Shown one piece after another: positions 26,788-37,183 of a stretch of 64,000 nucleotides of DNA. The DNA is from Campylobacter sputorum. Lineage in GTDB: Bacteria; Campylobacterota; Campylobacteria; Campylobacterales; Campylobacteraceae. How positions within the stretch are numbered: the first letter of the stretch is position 1; every line of letters begins with the position of its first letter. Made by a program: the position numbers and the translations under genes. The stretch spans positions 248,001 through 312,000 of the forward strand of contig NZ_CP019685.1 of the NCBI RefSeq assembly GCF_002220775.1, read 5' to 3'. The notes under the pieces were generated by a model that did not search any database, had not been told where the DNA came from, and saw only the letters and a list, made by a program, of their open reading frames with translations.

Positions 26788-29610
26788 ATGAATGATATTA
26801 TAAATGTAATTGGTGCTAAACAACATAATCTAAAAAATATAAATTTAAAAATTCCTAAAAATAAACTTGTAGTTTTTACAGGACTTAGTGGAAGTGGTAA
26901 AAGCACACTTGCATTTGATACGCTTTATGCTGAGGGTCAAAGAAGATATTTAGAAAGCCTAAGTTCATATGCAAGGCAATTTTTAGACCGCATTGCAAAA
27001 CCAGATGTAGTTAAAATAGAAGGCTTAACTCCTGCAATAGCAATAGATCAAAAAACAACATCTAAAAATCCTCGCTCAACCGTTGGAACTATAACTGAAA
27101 TTTATGATTATATGCGTTTATTATATGCAAGAATTGGCATTCAACACTGCCATAAATGTGGCAAACCAATATCAAAAATGAGTGCAAGCGATATCATAAA
27201 TGAAATTTTAAAACTACCAGATGGAGCAAAAATTTCCATTATTTCCCCGATAGTTCGCGAAAAAAAAGGAACTTTTGCAGATATCATAGAAAATATGAGA
27301 AATAAAGGCTATGTTAGAGCAATAATTGATGGTGTTATTGTGCGTTTAGATGAGGAAATAGAGCTTAGCAAAACAAAAAAACACTCTATTTCGATTATCA
27401 TAGATAGAGTTGGAGTAAGTAAAGAAAACTCAGCTAGGATAGCAGATGATATAGAAAAAGCTTTGCACGAGAGTTTTGGAGAAGTTGAGATTGATATAGC
27501 AAATGCAAAAGAACTTGATATAAAAAATCATCACATTCATTTTAGTGAACACATGGCTTGTTTTGATTGTAAAATTTCTTTTAAACCACTTGAACCACTA
27601 TCTTTTAGTTTTAACTCACCAAAAGGAGCGTGCGAAAGTTGCGATGGTCTTGGGATAAGATTTAGCCTAGATTTAACAAAAATTATAAACGAAAATGCAA
27701 CTATATCAGGCGGAGCTATAAAGATAATGCATGGTTTTTTTAAAAGCTATTATGCTAAATTTTTGCAAGCATTTTGCGAACAAATGGGTATAAAAACAAA
27801 TATTCCTTACTGCGAATTAAGCCAAGATGATCAAAAGTTGCTACTTTATGGAAGCGTAAAAGATATCAACTTTTTATGGAAAAGACACAAACTAACGCAT
27901 AAATTTGAAGGCGTTGTAAAGATGGCATATGATATTTTAAAAGATCATAAAGATTTAGAAAATTTCATGAGTGAGAAAATTTGCCCTGATTGTAACGGAC
28001 ATAGACTAAAACCAGAAAGCTTGAGTGTTAAAGTAGCAGGAAAAGGAATTGGCGATATCTTGGATATGAGTATAGAAAAATGTGTAGATTTTTTTAGTGA
28101 TGAAAAAAATTTTAGTTATCTAAATGAACAAGAAAAAATGATAGCTTTGCCTATACTAAACGAAATTAATGCAAGGCTTTATTTTCTTAAAAATGTTGGT
28201 CTTGGATATCTAAGTTTAGGGCGAGACGCTAGAACAATAAGTGGAGGAGAAGCTCAAAGGATAAGGATAGCTTCTCAAATAGGAAGCGGTTTAAGTGGTG
28301 TAATGTATGTTTTAGATGAGCCTAGTATTGGGCTTCACGAAAGAGATACAGCAAAACTAATAGCAACTCTTAGAAGCTTGCAAGAAAAAGGAAACTCAGT
28401 TATAGTTGTAGAGCATGATAAAAAAACGATAGAAGAAGCGGACTTTGTAGTAGACATTGGACCAGGAGCTGGAATGCACGGGGGAAATGTTGTTTTTAGC
28501 GGAGATGTGGCATCTTTGTTAAAATCAGACACTCAAACCGCAAAATATCTAAATGGCGAGAAAAGTATAGATTATTATAAAAATAGAAAACAAGATGACT
28601 TCTTAGAGATAAAAAATGTAAATATAAATAATATTTCAAATTTAAGCACCAAATTTCCGCTTAGAAATTTAGTAGGAATTACTGGCGTTAGCGGAAGTGG
28701 AAAAAGCTCTCTTATACTTCAAACTCTTCTTCCTAATGCATTAGAACAACTAAATCATGCTAAGAAGATAAAAAAAATAAAAGGCGTTATCATAGATGGG
28801 CTTGAAAAACTAGATAAAGTAATTTATCTTGATCAAAGTCCAATTGGCAGAACCCCTAGAAGTAATCCAGCAACTTATACAGGCGTAATGGATGAGATAA
28901 GAAATCTCTTTGCTTCGACAAAAGAAGCCAAACTTCGCGGATATAAGATAGGTAGATTTAGTTTTAATGTAAAAGGCGGAAGATGTGAAAAATGCGGGGG
29001 CGATGGTGAAATAAAAATAGAAATGCACTTTTTACCAGATATTACGGTAGCTTGCGATGCTTGTAATGGTTCTAGATATAATGCTCAAACATTAGAAATT
29101 TTATATAAAGGTAAAAATATTTCAGATGTGCTCAATATGAGCGTTGATGAAGCATTGGAATTTTTTAAGGCTGTGCCAAAAATACACTCTATATTACACA
29201 CTTTACAAGATGTTGGACTTGGATATATTACTCTTGGACAAAATGCAACCACGCTAAGTGGCGGAGAAGCTCAAAGGATAAAACTTGCAAAAGAATTAAG
29301 TAGAAGCGATACTGGAAATACTCTTTATATATTGGATGAACCAACAACTGGACTTCATTTTGCAGATATTGACAAACTGACAAAAGTTTTACAGCATTTA
29401 GTTGATCTTGGAAATTCAGTTTTTGTAATAGAACACAATATGGATATCATAAAAAATTGCGATTATCTCATAGATATGGGACCAGAAGGTGGAAGTGGTG
29501 GCGGAAAAGTAATAGCAACCGGCTCTCCAAAAGACTTAGCTAAAAACTACAAAAAGACTCATTCTTATACAGGAGAGTATCTAAGTTACGAGCTAAAGGA
29601 CAAAAAATGA
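26788..29610 (+). CDS. uvrA: Excinuclease ABC subunit A
   Basis: A 940-residue DNA damage sensor of nucleotide excision repair. Two ABC ATPase halves: Walker A GLSGSGKST near residue 31 and GVSGSGKSS near residue 635, signature motifs SGGEAQRI twice, and two Cys4 zinc fingers (CHKCGKP; CEKCGGDG...CDACNG) plus CPDCNGHR. Full length. Followed with a 4-base overlap by a small membrane protein gene. Confidence 0.98.
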   Translation: MNDIINVIGAKQHNLKNINLKIPKNKLVVFTGLSGSGKSTLAFDTLYAEGQRRYLESLSSYARQFLDRIAKPDVVKIEGLTPAIAIDQKTTSKNPRSTVGTITEIYDYMRLLYARIGIQHCHKCGKPISKMSASDIINEILKLPDGAKISIISPIVREKKGTFADIIENMRNKGYVRAIIDGVIVRLDEEIELSKTKKHSISIIIDRVGVSKENSARIADDIEKALHESFGEVEIDIANAKELDIKNHHIHFSEHMACFDCKISFKPLEPLSFSFNSPKGACESCDGLGIRFSLDLTKIINENATISGGAIKIMHGFFKSYYAKFLQAFCEQMGIKTNIPYCELSQDDQKLLLYGSVKDINFLWKRHKLTHKFEGVVKMAYDILKDHKDLENFMSEKICPDCNGHRLKPESLSVKVAGKGIGDILDMSIEKCVDFFSDEKNFSYLNEQEKMIALPILNEINARLYFLKNVGLGYLSLGRDARTISGGEAQRIRIASQIGSGLSGVMYVLDEPSIGLHERDTAKLIATLRSLQEKGNSVIVVEHDKKTIEEADFVVDIGPGAGMHGGNVVFSGDVASLLKSDTQTAKYLNGEKSIDYYKNRKQDDFLEIKNVNINNISNLSTKFPLRNLVGITGVSGSGKSSLILQTLLPNALEQLNHAKKIKKIKGVIIDGLEKLDKVIYLDQSPIGRTPRSNPATYTGVMDEIRNLFASTKEAKLRGYKIGRFSFNVKGGRCEKCGGDGEIKIEMHFLPDITVACDACNGSRYNAQTLEILYKGKNISDVLNMSVDEALEFFKAVPKIHSILHTLQDVGLGYITLGQNATTLSGGEAQRIKLAKELSRSDTGNTLYILDEPTTGLHFADIDKLTKVLQHLVDLGNSVFVIEHNMDIIKNCDYLIDMGPEGGSGGGKVIATGSPKDLAKNYKKTHSYTGEYLSYELKDKK

Positions 29611-29912
29611 TAGCAATTTATCTTTTTATAAGCACGATGTTAAGAGGTATAATTTGTCTTTTGCCATTTTTTATACTGAGTTTTTTCATAAAAGTACCAA
29701 AAAAAGTTAAGCATATTGGTATTTTTATAATCGCTATTTTAATATCAATTTATTTTACTTCTAAAACAAATTTATCAAAAAATGATCTAGTGTTTTATTT
29801 TTTATTAGATATGTTTACAACTTATCTTGGTGTAATTACCCTTATGGGGCTTGGGATAAGCTTACATAACTCTAAACTTTGCAGCTTTTGTAAAAAATAT
29901 AGAAAAATTTAG
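29607..29912 (+). CDS. Small membrane protein of unknown function
   Basis: A 101-residue protein with three hydrophobic segments and a basic C terminus containing CSFCKKYRK. I recognise no family. Its ATG overlaps the uvrA stop by 4 bases, and polA begins 10 bases after it, so it is probably expressed in a uvrA-polA transcript. Confidence 0.65.
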   Translation: MIAIYLFISTMLRGIICLLPFFILSFFIKVPKKVKHIGIFIIAILISIYFTSKTNLSKNDLVFYFLLDMFTTYLGVITLMGLGISLHNSKLCSFCKKYRKI

Positions 29913-29921
29913 GAGAGTGCC

Positions 29922-32546
29922 ATGAAAACTTTAACAATAGTTGATACATTTGGATTTTTTTTCAGACTTTATTATGCTATGACTTCACTAAAATCAAAAG
30001 ATGGTAAGCCAAGCGGCATGGTAAATGGTTTTGCAAATTTCATAATGAATTTAAAAGACGAATTTAGAAGCGATTATATAATTTTTGCACTTGATAGCAA
30101 AGGAAAAACATTTAGAAGTGAGATTGATCCAAACTATAAAATGAATAGAATAAGTCCGCCAGAAGACTTAAAAGAGCAGCTTGTAGTTTGCATAGATATG
30201 ATAGAAAAAATGGGACTTTACAGTCTTAGCAAAGAAGGATATGAAGCAGATGATATCATAGCAAGCGTTGTAAAAAAATTTAAAAATGATATGCAGATAA
30301 ATATAGTAACGCACGATAAAGATCTTTACCAGCTCATATCAGATAATGTTAGTATATATTCAGCTGCAAAAAAAGAGCTTTACGATAGAAATGGTTGCTT
30401 TGAAAAATACGGAGTTTATCCTCAGCAAATGATAGATTTTTTGGCAATTTGTGGCGATAGTGCAGATAATATACCAGGAATTAAAGGCATAGGAGAAAAA
30501 GGTGCAAAAAAACTATTAGATGAGTTTAAAAATTTAGAAGAAATTTACTCAAATTTAAGTCTTATAAGAAATGAAAGAACTAGAAATCTTTTGATTGAAG
30601 GCAAGGAAAATGCGTTTCTTAGCAAAAAATTAGCCTCTTTATATGATGATTTGGAAATTCCAGATATAAAAAAAGCCGAGTTCCCTAAATATAATCCGCT
30701 TTTAAATGTTATAGATATTTTAAAGGATTACTCATTAAATCGCATTATTTCAAATTTACAAACAAAAACAGATAAAGTTATTTCAAGCTTTGAGCCAGTT
30801 TTGATACTTGATGAAGAAACATTAAATGAACTGCTTTATGATATAAATGAAGATACTCTCATAAGTTTTGACACAGAAACAACGAGCATTGATAGCAAAA
30901 ATGCGGACATTGTAGGTTTTTCATTTTGTTTTAATGATACAAAAAGTTACTATGTACCACTAGCTCACAAATACTTAGGAGCGCCAAAACAAGTTAGTTT
31001 ACAAACTGCTAAATGGGCAGTAGAACAGATTTTCAAAGGTTATGTTATAGGTCAAAATTTGAAATATGATTTTAATATTGTAAAAAATTGTCTTGGTGTA
31101 AATTTACCACAAAAATATGCTGATACTATGATACTAGCTTGGCTTGATAACCCTGAACTTAGCGTTGGTATGGATAATCTTGCAAAAAGACTTTATGATT
31201 ATGATACTATAAAATTTGAAGAAGTTGTTAAAAAGGGTGAAAATTTTGCAAGCATAGATGTCCAAAGTGCTTTAAAATACGCAAGCGAAGATGCTTGGAT
31301 AACATTAAAATTTTTTAATACACTAAAAAATTCACTTGATGAAAATCTTTTTAACTTGGCTTGTAATTTGGAATTTCCATTCATAAAAGTCCTTTTAGAT
31401 ATGGAAAATAACGGCATAAAGTTAAATTTAGAAAAACTAAAAGAACTCATTAGCTCAAATGAAAAAAATTTAAAAACTCTCACTGATGAAATTTACGAAA
31501 TGAGTGGCGAAAAATTTAACATAAACTCACCAAAACAACTTGGGGAAGTGCTTTTTGAAAAACTAAAATTACCGACTAGTAAAAAGACAAAAACTGGTTA
31601 TAGTACAAATGAAAATGTATTAAACTCACTTTTAAAAGAGCACCCTGTAATAGAAAAAATTCTCTCATACAGAGAACTTTATAAACTTCAAAGCACATAT
31701 TGTGAACCTCTTTTTAGCCTAGCTATGAAAGATAAAGAAAATAAAGTTTTTACAAACTTTATCCAAACAGGCACAGCAACAGGCAGACTTTCAAGTAAAA
31801 ATCCAAATTTACAAAATATACCAGCAAGGGGAAGTTTAGCAAAACAGATGAGAGAAGTATTTGAAGCTAGTAGTGGATATAAGCTAATTTCACTTGATTA
31901 CTCGCAAATAGAACTAAGACTTCTTGCACATTTTAGTAAAGATCCTGCGCTTTTAGAAGCTTTTAAAAATGATGAAGATATACACTCAAGAACGGCTATT
32001 AGCATATTTGGAAGTAGCGAGGGAGAATATAGAGCTATAGCAAAAAGCATAAATTTTGGACTTATCTATGGAATGGGTTCAAACAAACTAGCAAACCAAA
32101 TAAATATATCAAAAAGTGAAGCAAAAGAGTATATAGAAAAATATTTTCAAGCATTTTCAACTATAAAAGATTTTTTAGAAAATATTAAAAATGATACTAA
32201 AAATAGTGGTTTTACTACAACTTTACTTGGTAGAAAGAGGTATTTTGATTTTTCAAAAGCAACACCTATGCAACTTGCTGCTTACGAAAGAGAGGCAGTA
32301 AATACTAAATTTCAAGGAAGTGCGGCTGATATCATAAAACTTGCTATGTTTGAAATTTCAAAATATCTAAATAAGGATATAAAAATGCTACTTCAAATTC
32401 ACGATGAATTGGTTTTTGAGGTAAAAAATGAACTTATAGATGAATTTGCCATAAAAGCTCAAAATATAATGCAAAATATAATAAAACTAAATGTTCCGCT
32501 AAAAACTAGTCTAAACATGGCTAACAATTGGGGAGATTTAAAATAA
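29922..32546 (+). CDS. polA: DNA polymerase I
   Basis: An 874-residue repair and Okazaki-fragment polymerase. The N-terminal 5' nuclease has EGYEADDIIAS and THDKDLYQL. The central 3'-5' exonuclease keeps its acidic residues (FDTETTSID, NLKYDFNIV, YASEDAW), so proofreading is likely retained. The family A polymerase domain has SLDYSQIELRLLAH, GLIYGMGSNKL and QIHDELVFEV. GAGAGTGCC precedes the start. Confidence 0.98.
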   Translation: MKTLTIVDTFGFFFRLYYAMTSLKSKDGKPSGMVNGFANFIMNLKDEFRSDYIIFALDSKGKTFRSEIDPNYKMNRISPPEDLKEQLVVCIDMIEKMGLYSLSKEGYEADDIIASVVKKFKNDMQINIVTHDKDLYQLISDNVSIYSAAKKELYDRNGCFEKYGVYPQQMIDFLAICGDSADNIPGIKGIGEKGAKKLLDEFKNLEEIYSNLSLIRNERTRNLLIEGKENAFLSKKLASLYDDLEIPDIKKAEFPKYNPLLNVIDILKDYSLNRIISNLQTKTDKVISSFEPVLILDEETLNELLYDINEDTLISFDTETTSIDSKNADIVGFSFCFNDTKSYYVPLAHKYLGAPKQVSLQTAKWAVEQIFKGYVIGQNLKYDFNIVKNCLGVNLPQKYADTMILAWLDNPELSVGMDNLAKRLYDYDTIKFEEVVKKGENFASIDVQSALKYASEDAWITLKFFNTLKNSLDENLFNLACNLEFPFIKVLLDMENNGIKLNLEKLKELISSNEKNLKTLTDEIYEMSGEKFNINSPKQLGEVLFEKLKLPTSKKTKTGYSTNENVLNSLLKEHPVIEKILSYRELYKLQSTYCEPLFSLAMKDKENKVFTNFIQTGTATGRLSSKNPNLQNIPARGSLAKQMREVFEASSGYKLISLDYSQIELRLLAHFSKDPALLEAFKNDEDIHSRTAISIFGSSEGEYRAIAKSINFGLIYGMGSNKLANQINISKSEAKEYIEKYFQAFSTIKDFLENIKNDTKNSGFTTTLLGRKRYFDFSKATPMQLAAYEREAVNTKFQGSAADIIKLAMFEISKYLNKDIKMLLQIHDELVFEVKNELIDEFAIKAQNIMQNIIKLNVPLKTSLNMANNWGDLK

Positions 32547-32611
32547 TAAATTTAATACGATTTTTAAGAAATTTGAAGTATAATTGTAAAATAATTATTA
32601 ATGGAGATTAA

Positions 32612-33382
32612 ATGGATTTATCTACTTTACTAGGTCTAGTTTTGGCAATCACAAGTATATCAGTTGGAGATATACTTGAGGGCGGAAATCCCCTCCATGT
32701 TATACACCTATCATCATTTTTGATAGTTATACCAACAACCATGTTTGCTTCTGTTACAGCTACGCATAAAAGATATGTAAAAGCTGCTTTTAAAGAATTA
32801 AAATTAGTATTTAAAGGTGCAAATGTCAATTTCGCTCAAACTATATCCATGATGGTTGAGTATTCAACAATAGCTAGAAAAGATGGTATTTTAGCATTAG
32901 AATCAAAAACAAATGATATAGAAGATCTTTTTTTAAAAGACGGTATGATGATGATGATAGATGGGCAACCAATAGATGAAATAAAAGAAAATTTAGAACT
33001 ACAACTAGAATCAGTTGAAGAGTATTATCATGAATGTAGTCATTATTGGATGAGAGCTGGAGAGAGTGCTCCAACTTTTGGTCTAGTTGGTGCTGTTATG
33101 GGTCTTATGCTAGCTCTTGGGTTGCTTTCTGATCCTGCTGCAATGGCTGCTGGTATTGCTGGTGCATTTACAGCAACAGTTACTGGAATTATGGGTGCTT
33201 ATGCATTTTTTATACCATTTGGAACAAAAATGGCATCAAATGCAAAAGATTTAATAAAACAAAAAATAATCATAATAGAAGCAATTGTTGGAATTTCAGA
33301 AGGAGCAAATCCTAGAAATTTAGAAGCAAAACTATTTAACTATTTGCCTCAAGGTGAACCTAGAGTTTCGCAATTTAGTTAA
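32612..33382 (+). CDS. motA: Flagellar motor stator protein MotA
   Basis: A 256-residue inner-membrane proton-channel subunit. Four membrane segments, a cytoplasmic loop with Arg/Glu residues, and the C-terminal pair ESAPTFGLVGAVMGLMLALG and GIAGAFTATVTGIMGAYAFF with Pro and Thr typical of the channel. RBS GGAGA lies close before the ATG. motB follows after 8 bases. Confidence 0.96.
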   Translation: MDLSTLLGLVLAITSISVGDILEGGNPLHVIHLSSFLIVIPTTMFASVTATHKRYVKAAFKELKLVFKGANVNFAQTISMMVEYSTIARKDGILALESKTNDIEDLFLKDGMMMMIDGQPIDEIKENLELQLESVEEYYHECSHYWMRAGESAPTFGLVGAVMGLMLALGLLSDPAAMAAGIAGAFTATVTGIMGAYAFFIPFGTKMASNAKDLIKQKIIIIEAIVGISEGANPRNLEAKLFNYLPQGEPRVSQFS

Positions 33383-33390
33383 GGATAAAA

Positions 33391-34101
33391 ATGGCAAAAA
33401 AGAAAAAACCCCAAGAGTGTCCAGCTGGAGAAAGATGGGCTGTTCCGTATGCGGACTTTTTATCACTACTGCTAGCTTTGTTTATTGCTCTTTGGGCTAT
33501 TTCTGATTCAAGTAAAAGCAAGACAGAAGCATTACAGACTGAATTTATAAAAATTTTTGATCATCCAAAAACAGTTACACTAAAAGGACAAAAACCTGGC
33601 GGAACGGAAAATACAAATAAAGATGCACTAGGTAGTAAAAAATCATCTGCAAATGCAGAATCTGAAGTTGGTGAAGAGCTTATGTCGCTATTAGATCAAA
33701 AAGAATCGCAAGTTGCCCTTGATTTTCCTGCTTCAATAAAATTTTCTCCAAGAAGCTCTGATATAAATGATCCAGATATAATAAATTTTATAAAAATAGT
33801 ATCTCTTAGTATTAAAAAATTACCTCCACAAGTAAATGTAGAAGTGCGTGGTTATGCAGATGATTATAGTGATGATTTAGAAAATTTTAAACTAGCTTCA
33901 CAAAGAGCTTACAATGTAACTCAACTTTTATCACAAAATGGAATAGACTCAAAAATGCTAACTTTTTCAGCACATACATCTACAAAAAATATTCTTAAAA
34001 ATAGTAATTCTAAATCTGTAAAAATTTATTTTAAAGTAAATAAAAACGATGTTAAAACACAAAAATCAGTTTTAGATAGTATTGAAAATGTGCAAAAATA
34101 G
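33391..34101 (+). CDS. motB: Flagellar motor stator protein MotB
   Basis: A 236-residue stator anchor. The single membrane helix begins WAVPYADFLSLLLALFIAL with the proton-carrying Asp. A linker and a C-terminal OmpA-like peptidoglycan-binding domain (VEVRGYADDYSD, ASQRAYNVTQLLSQNGI) follow. Operon with motA, converging on flhB. Confidence 0.96.
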   Translation: MAKKKKPQECPAGERWAVPYADFLSLLLALFIALWAISDSSKSKTEALQTEFIKIFDHPKTVTLKGQKPGGTENTNKDALGSKKSSANAESEVGEELMSLLDQKESQVALDFPASIKFSPRSSDINDPDIINFIKIVSLSIKKLPPQVNVEVRGYADDYSDDLENFKLASQRAYNVTQLLSQNGIDSKMLTFSAHTSTKNILKNSNSKSVKIYFKVNKNDVKTQKSVLDSIENVQK

Positions 34102-34120
34102 TCTAGTTATAGTCTATTTT
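34095..34120. terminator. Bidirectional hairpin between motB and flhB
   Basis: AAAATAG and CTATTTT arms with one mismatch further inside lie where the two convergent genes end. With A and T runs on either side it could terminate both strands. Confidence 0.5.
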
Positions 34121-35174
34121 TAAATTTAGCTTTATTGCTTGTATATACAAAACTAAGAACTTCGGCAACCGCCCTATATAAATTAGCAGGTATTTCATCT
34201 TCTATATCACAAACTTTATATAATTCTCTTGCAAGAGGTGGATTTTCTATTATAGGAATTTGATGCTCGGTTGCGATGGCTCTTATTTTAAGAGCTAAAT
34301 GATCAACGCCTTTTGCTAGCACAATTGGAGCATTTTCCTTTGTTTTGTCATATCTTAGTGCAACTGCATAATGTGTTGGGTTTGTAATAACAACATCGGC
34401 AACTGGAATATTTTGCATCATTCTACGCTGTGCCATTTGTCGTTGCAAACTTCTGATTTTACTTTTTATTTGCGGATCTCCTTCCATTTGTTTATATTCA
34501 TCTTTTATCTCTTGTTTGCTCATTCTAAGACTTTTAAAGTATTGAAATCTCACAAGCAAAATATCTAAAAGAGAAATTACCAAAAAAAGCATTAGCATAA
34601 CTGCTGCTAATATCATAATTTTTTCTCTCAACCACAACAGTTGAGAAAACATTGTAAAAAGTAGAGTTCGCGGTAACTCTTTTACAAAAGATAGCAAAAA
34701 ATAAAATGCTATTATAAAAACTAAACTAACTTTTAAGATAATTTTTGCACTCTCAATAAGTTTTTTAACGGAAAAGAGTTTTTTTAAGCCACTTAATGGA
34801 TTTATTTTATTCAAATTAAACTCAAGAGGTTTTGTTGTAAATATAAATCCAAACTGCATAACATTTCCTATAATTCCAGCTATAGCAACACTGATAGTTA
34901 TCGGAAGCACCATCATTAGTGTTCTTAGAATTGAGGTTATAACTATTTGATAAACTAGCTCTTTTGTAAATTCTAATCCAATCAAACCTTGATAATAATG
35001 ATATAAAAAAATAAGTTGTTTGCCAATAAATGGAATCATCACAAAAACCAAAACAAGTGCAACAAGAAGTGTTATAAATCCCGATAAGTCTTGACTTTTT
35101 GGGACATTTCCTTCTTTTCTAGCGTCTTCAATCTTTTTGGAGGTGGGTTCTTCTGTTTTTTCGTCATCAGCCAT
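34107..35174 (-). CDS. flhB: Flagellar export apparatus protein FlhB
   Basis: A 355-residue export-gate protein with four membrane segments and a cytoplasmic domain carrying the autocleavage motif NPTH (VVITNPTHYAVALRYD) that switches substrate specificity. The N terminus (DDEKTEEPTSKKIEDARKEGNVPKS) is highly conserved. Single gene, in the same place relative to motAB as in C. jejuni. Confidence 0.97.
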   Translation of the reverse strand: MADDEKTEEPTSKKIEDARKEGNVPKSQDLSGFITLLVALVLVFVMIPFIGKQLIFLYHYYQGLIGLEFTKELVYQIVITSILRTLMMVLPITISVAIAGIIGNVMQFGFIFTTKPLEFNLNKINPLSGLKKLFSVKKLIESAKIILKVSLVFIIAFYFLLSFVKELPRTLLFTMFSQLLWLREKIMILAAVMLMLFLVISLLDILLVRFQYFKSLRMSKQEIKDEYKQMEGDPQIKSKIRSLQRQMAQRRMMQNIPVADVVITNPTHYAVALRYDKTKENAPIVLAKGVDHLALKIRAIATEHQIPIIENPPLARELYKVCDIEDEIPANLYRAVAEVLSFVYTSNKAKFKNRL

Positions 35175-35351
35175 TTGTAAACTCTAGATTATTAAATTTA
35201 AGGACTATTATAACAATATATATCTTTAAATAATGTAATTTTAAATTTATAAATATACGCAACTAAAACATTATTACAACTATTTTATATTTATTTAATA
35301 AATCTTATTGTAGAATAAAAATTCAATTTAATAATTTTTTAAGGAGTAAAA

Positions 35352-36380
35352 ATGAAATTTTTTTCTATCGTTGCTTCAATGCTAATTGCAAGTTCTACAT
35401 TTGCCACAGATTTAGTACAAAGTGCAAAAGACTTCGGTTTAGAGCCTCTTCCTCAATCGCAAAAAGAAATTGATGAGGCACTTAAAAATATTGGTATAAA
35501 ATCAGGTAAATTTACAAAAGAAAAAGCAGAACTTGGTAAAAAATTATATTTTGAACCTAGGCTTTCAAAAAGTGGAATTATAAGCTGCAATACCTGTCAT
35601 AATCTAGGTCTTGGAGGCACTGATGGAGTAAGTGCAGCAGTTGGGCATGGATGGAAAGAAAACCCTCATCATCTTAACTCTCCGACTGTATATAATTCTA
35701 TTTTTAATACAACGCAATTTTGGGATGGAAGATCTTCAACTTTAGCAGATCAAGCTAAAGGTCCTATTGAAAATCCAGTTGAAATGGCAACTCCGGCTAA
35801 TTTAGCTGTCGAAAAAATCGCTTCATTGCCACAATATGTTGATGATTTTAAAAAAATATATGGAAAAGAAGGCGTTACATTTGATAACATTGCAGATTCT
35901 ATAGCTATGTTTGAAAGAACACTTATAACTCCTTCAAGATATGATCAATTTTTAAGAGGCGACAAAAAAGCATTAAGCAAAGCCGAACAAGACGGATTAA
36001 AACTATTCCTAGATAAAGGCTGTGCAACCTGTCATAATGGTATAAATTTAGGTGGAAATATACAAACTTTTGACCTTGCTAAAAAATACAAATTTGCTAA
36101 TCTTGGTGATTTTAAAGGTGATGCAAACGGAATGGTAAAAACACCTACTCTTAGAAATATTACACTAACTGCACCATATTTTCACAATGGCGCAATTTGG
36201 AACATAGAAGAAGCGATAAAAACAATGGGGAGTCTTCAACTTGGAATAGAAATAACAGATGAGGAAACAAAAAGTATAAAAACATTTTTAAAATCACTAA
36301 CTGGCAAAATGCCACAAGTAACCTACCCTATGTTTCCAGCTAGTACTCAAAAAACACCACAACCAGATTTTAGTTTCTAA
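35352..36380 (+). CDS. Dihaem cytochrome c peroxidase
   Basis: A 342-residue periplasmic enzyme reducing hydrogen peroxide with cytochrome c. Signal peptide MKFFSIVASMLIASSTFA; haem motifs CNTCH near residue 79 and CATCH near residue 224; further motifs FWDGRSSTLADQAKGPI and TPTLRNITLTAPYFHNG. Monocistronic, with a strong terminator. It probably works with AhpC/Prx and under peroxide regulators, though I see no clear operator upstream. Confidence 0.95.
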   Translation: MKFFSIVASMLIASSTFATDLVQSAKDFGLEPLPQSQKEIDEALKNIGIKSGKFTKEKAELGKKLYFEPRLSKSGIISCNTCHNLGLGGTDGVSAAVGHGWKENPHHLNSPTVYNSIFNTTQFWDGRSSTLADQAKGPIENPVEMATPANLAVEKIASLPQYVDDFKKIYGKEGVTFDNIADSIAMFERTLITPSRYDQFLRGDKKALSKAEQDGLKLFLDKGCATCHNGINLGGNIQTFDLAKKYKFANLGDFKGDANGMVKTPTLRNITLTAPYFHNGAIWNIEEAIKTMGSLQLGIEITDEETKSIKTFLKSLTGKMPQVTYPMFPASTQKTPQPDFSF

Positions 36381-36395
36381 TATTTAATGTCTTTA

Positions 36396-36427
36396 AAAAC
36401 TATCCTGCATTTTTATAGGATAGTTTT
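36396..36427 (+). terminator. Terminator after cytochrome c peroxidase
   Basis: An 11-bp perfect stem (36396-36406 with 36417-36427) ends in TTTT and follows the stop codon by 15 bases. Confidence 0.85.
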
Positions 36428-36548
36428 ACGATATTTTAAGTATTTTTTAACTATAATAAAAATTTACAGCCAAAAAAGCTCCATAAATCTTTTTAAGTAT
36501 AATAAAAAAGTGCTTTTTGGTCTTACCAAAAATTTAAAGGATAGTTTG

Positions 36549-36857
36549 ATGTATGCTATTATCAAACACAGCGGCAAACAGTATAAGGTTAGCGAGGGTG
36601 ACTATCTTAACCTTGATAGATTTGAAGCTGAGAAGAAAGATACTATCGAAATTACAGATATTTTAGCTGTAAATGATGGTAATTTAAAGGTAGGTGCACC
36701 ATTTGTTGAGGGTGCAAAAGTTGTCTTAGAAGTGATTAATTTAGGTAAAGATAAAAAAGTCGTTATCTATAAAAAACGCAGAAGAAAAGACTCAAAACTA
36801 AAACGCGGTTTTAGAAGACAATTTACTCGCGTAAAAGTTATAAGTATAAAAGCCTAA
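36549..36857 (+). CDS. rplU: 50S ribosomal protein L21
   Basis: A 102-residue ribosomal protein. The start at 36549 gives the family N terminus [20 protein letters not shown], with AAAGGA upstream; the frame stays open for 54 more codons upstream but that part is not L21-like and crosses the preceding terminator region. C terminus [18 protein letters not shown] is typical. First gene of rplU-rpmA. Confidence 0.97.
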   Translation: MYAIIKHSGKQYKVSEGDYLNLDRFEAEKKDTIEITDILAVNDGNLKVGAPFVEGAKVVLEVINLGKDKKVVIYKKRRRKDSKLKRGFRRQFTRVKVISIKA

Positions 36858-36866
36858 GGAGATAAA

Positions 36867-37124
36867 ATGGCACATAAAAAAGGTCAGAGTTCAACTCAAA
36901 ATAACCGTGATTCTATCGGCCGCCGCTTAGGTGTAAAAAAATTCGGTGGCGAATTTGTTCGTGCTGGAAATATAATTATACGCCAAAGAGGAACAGCAAC
37001 TCATCCAGGCAGCAATGTCGGTATAGGCAAAGACCATACTATATTTGCTTTGATTGATGGTTTTGTTAAATTTGAAAGAAAAGACAAAACTAGAAAAAAA
37101 GTTTCTGTTTATCCAGCTGCTTAA
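36867..37124 (+). CDS. rpmA: 50S ribosomal protein L27
   Basis: An 85-residue ribosomal protein near the peptidyl-transferase centre. N terminus [20 protein letters not shown] without a cleavable leader, then [20 protein letters not shown]. Nine bases after rplU, with AAGGAG as ribosome site. Confidence 0.98.
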   Translation: MAHKKGQSSTQNNRDSIGRRLGVKKFGGEFVRAGNIIIRQRGTATHPGSNVGIGKDHTIFALIDGFVKFERKDKTRKKVSVYPAA

Positions 37125-37129
37125 AAATT

Positions 37130-37163
37130 ATAAACCTTGATAAAGCCAAATATCAAGGTTTAT
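37130..37163 (+). terminator. Terminator after rpmA
   Basis: A 13-bp perfect stem (37130-37142 with 37151-37163) with an 8-base loop starts 5 bases past the stop codon. The following T stretch is short. It may also work for the convergent pldA. Confidence 0.75.
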
Positions 37164-37183
37164 ATCTGATATTATAATGTAAT

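Noticed and set aside
36387-36548. N-terminal extension of ribosomal protein L21
   Set aside because: The 54 extra codons are unlike L21, cross a terminator, and the start at 36549 has a ribosome site and the conserved N terminus.
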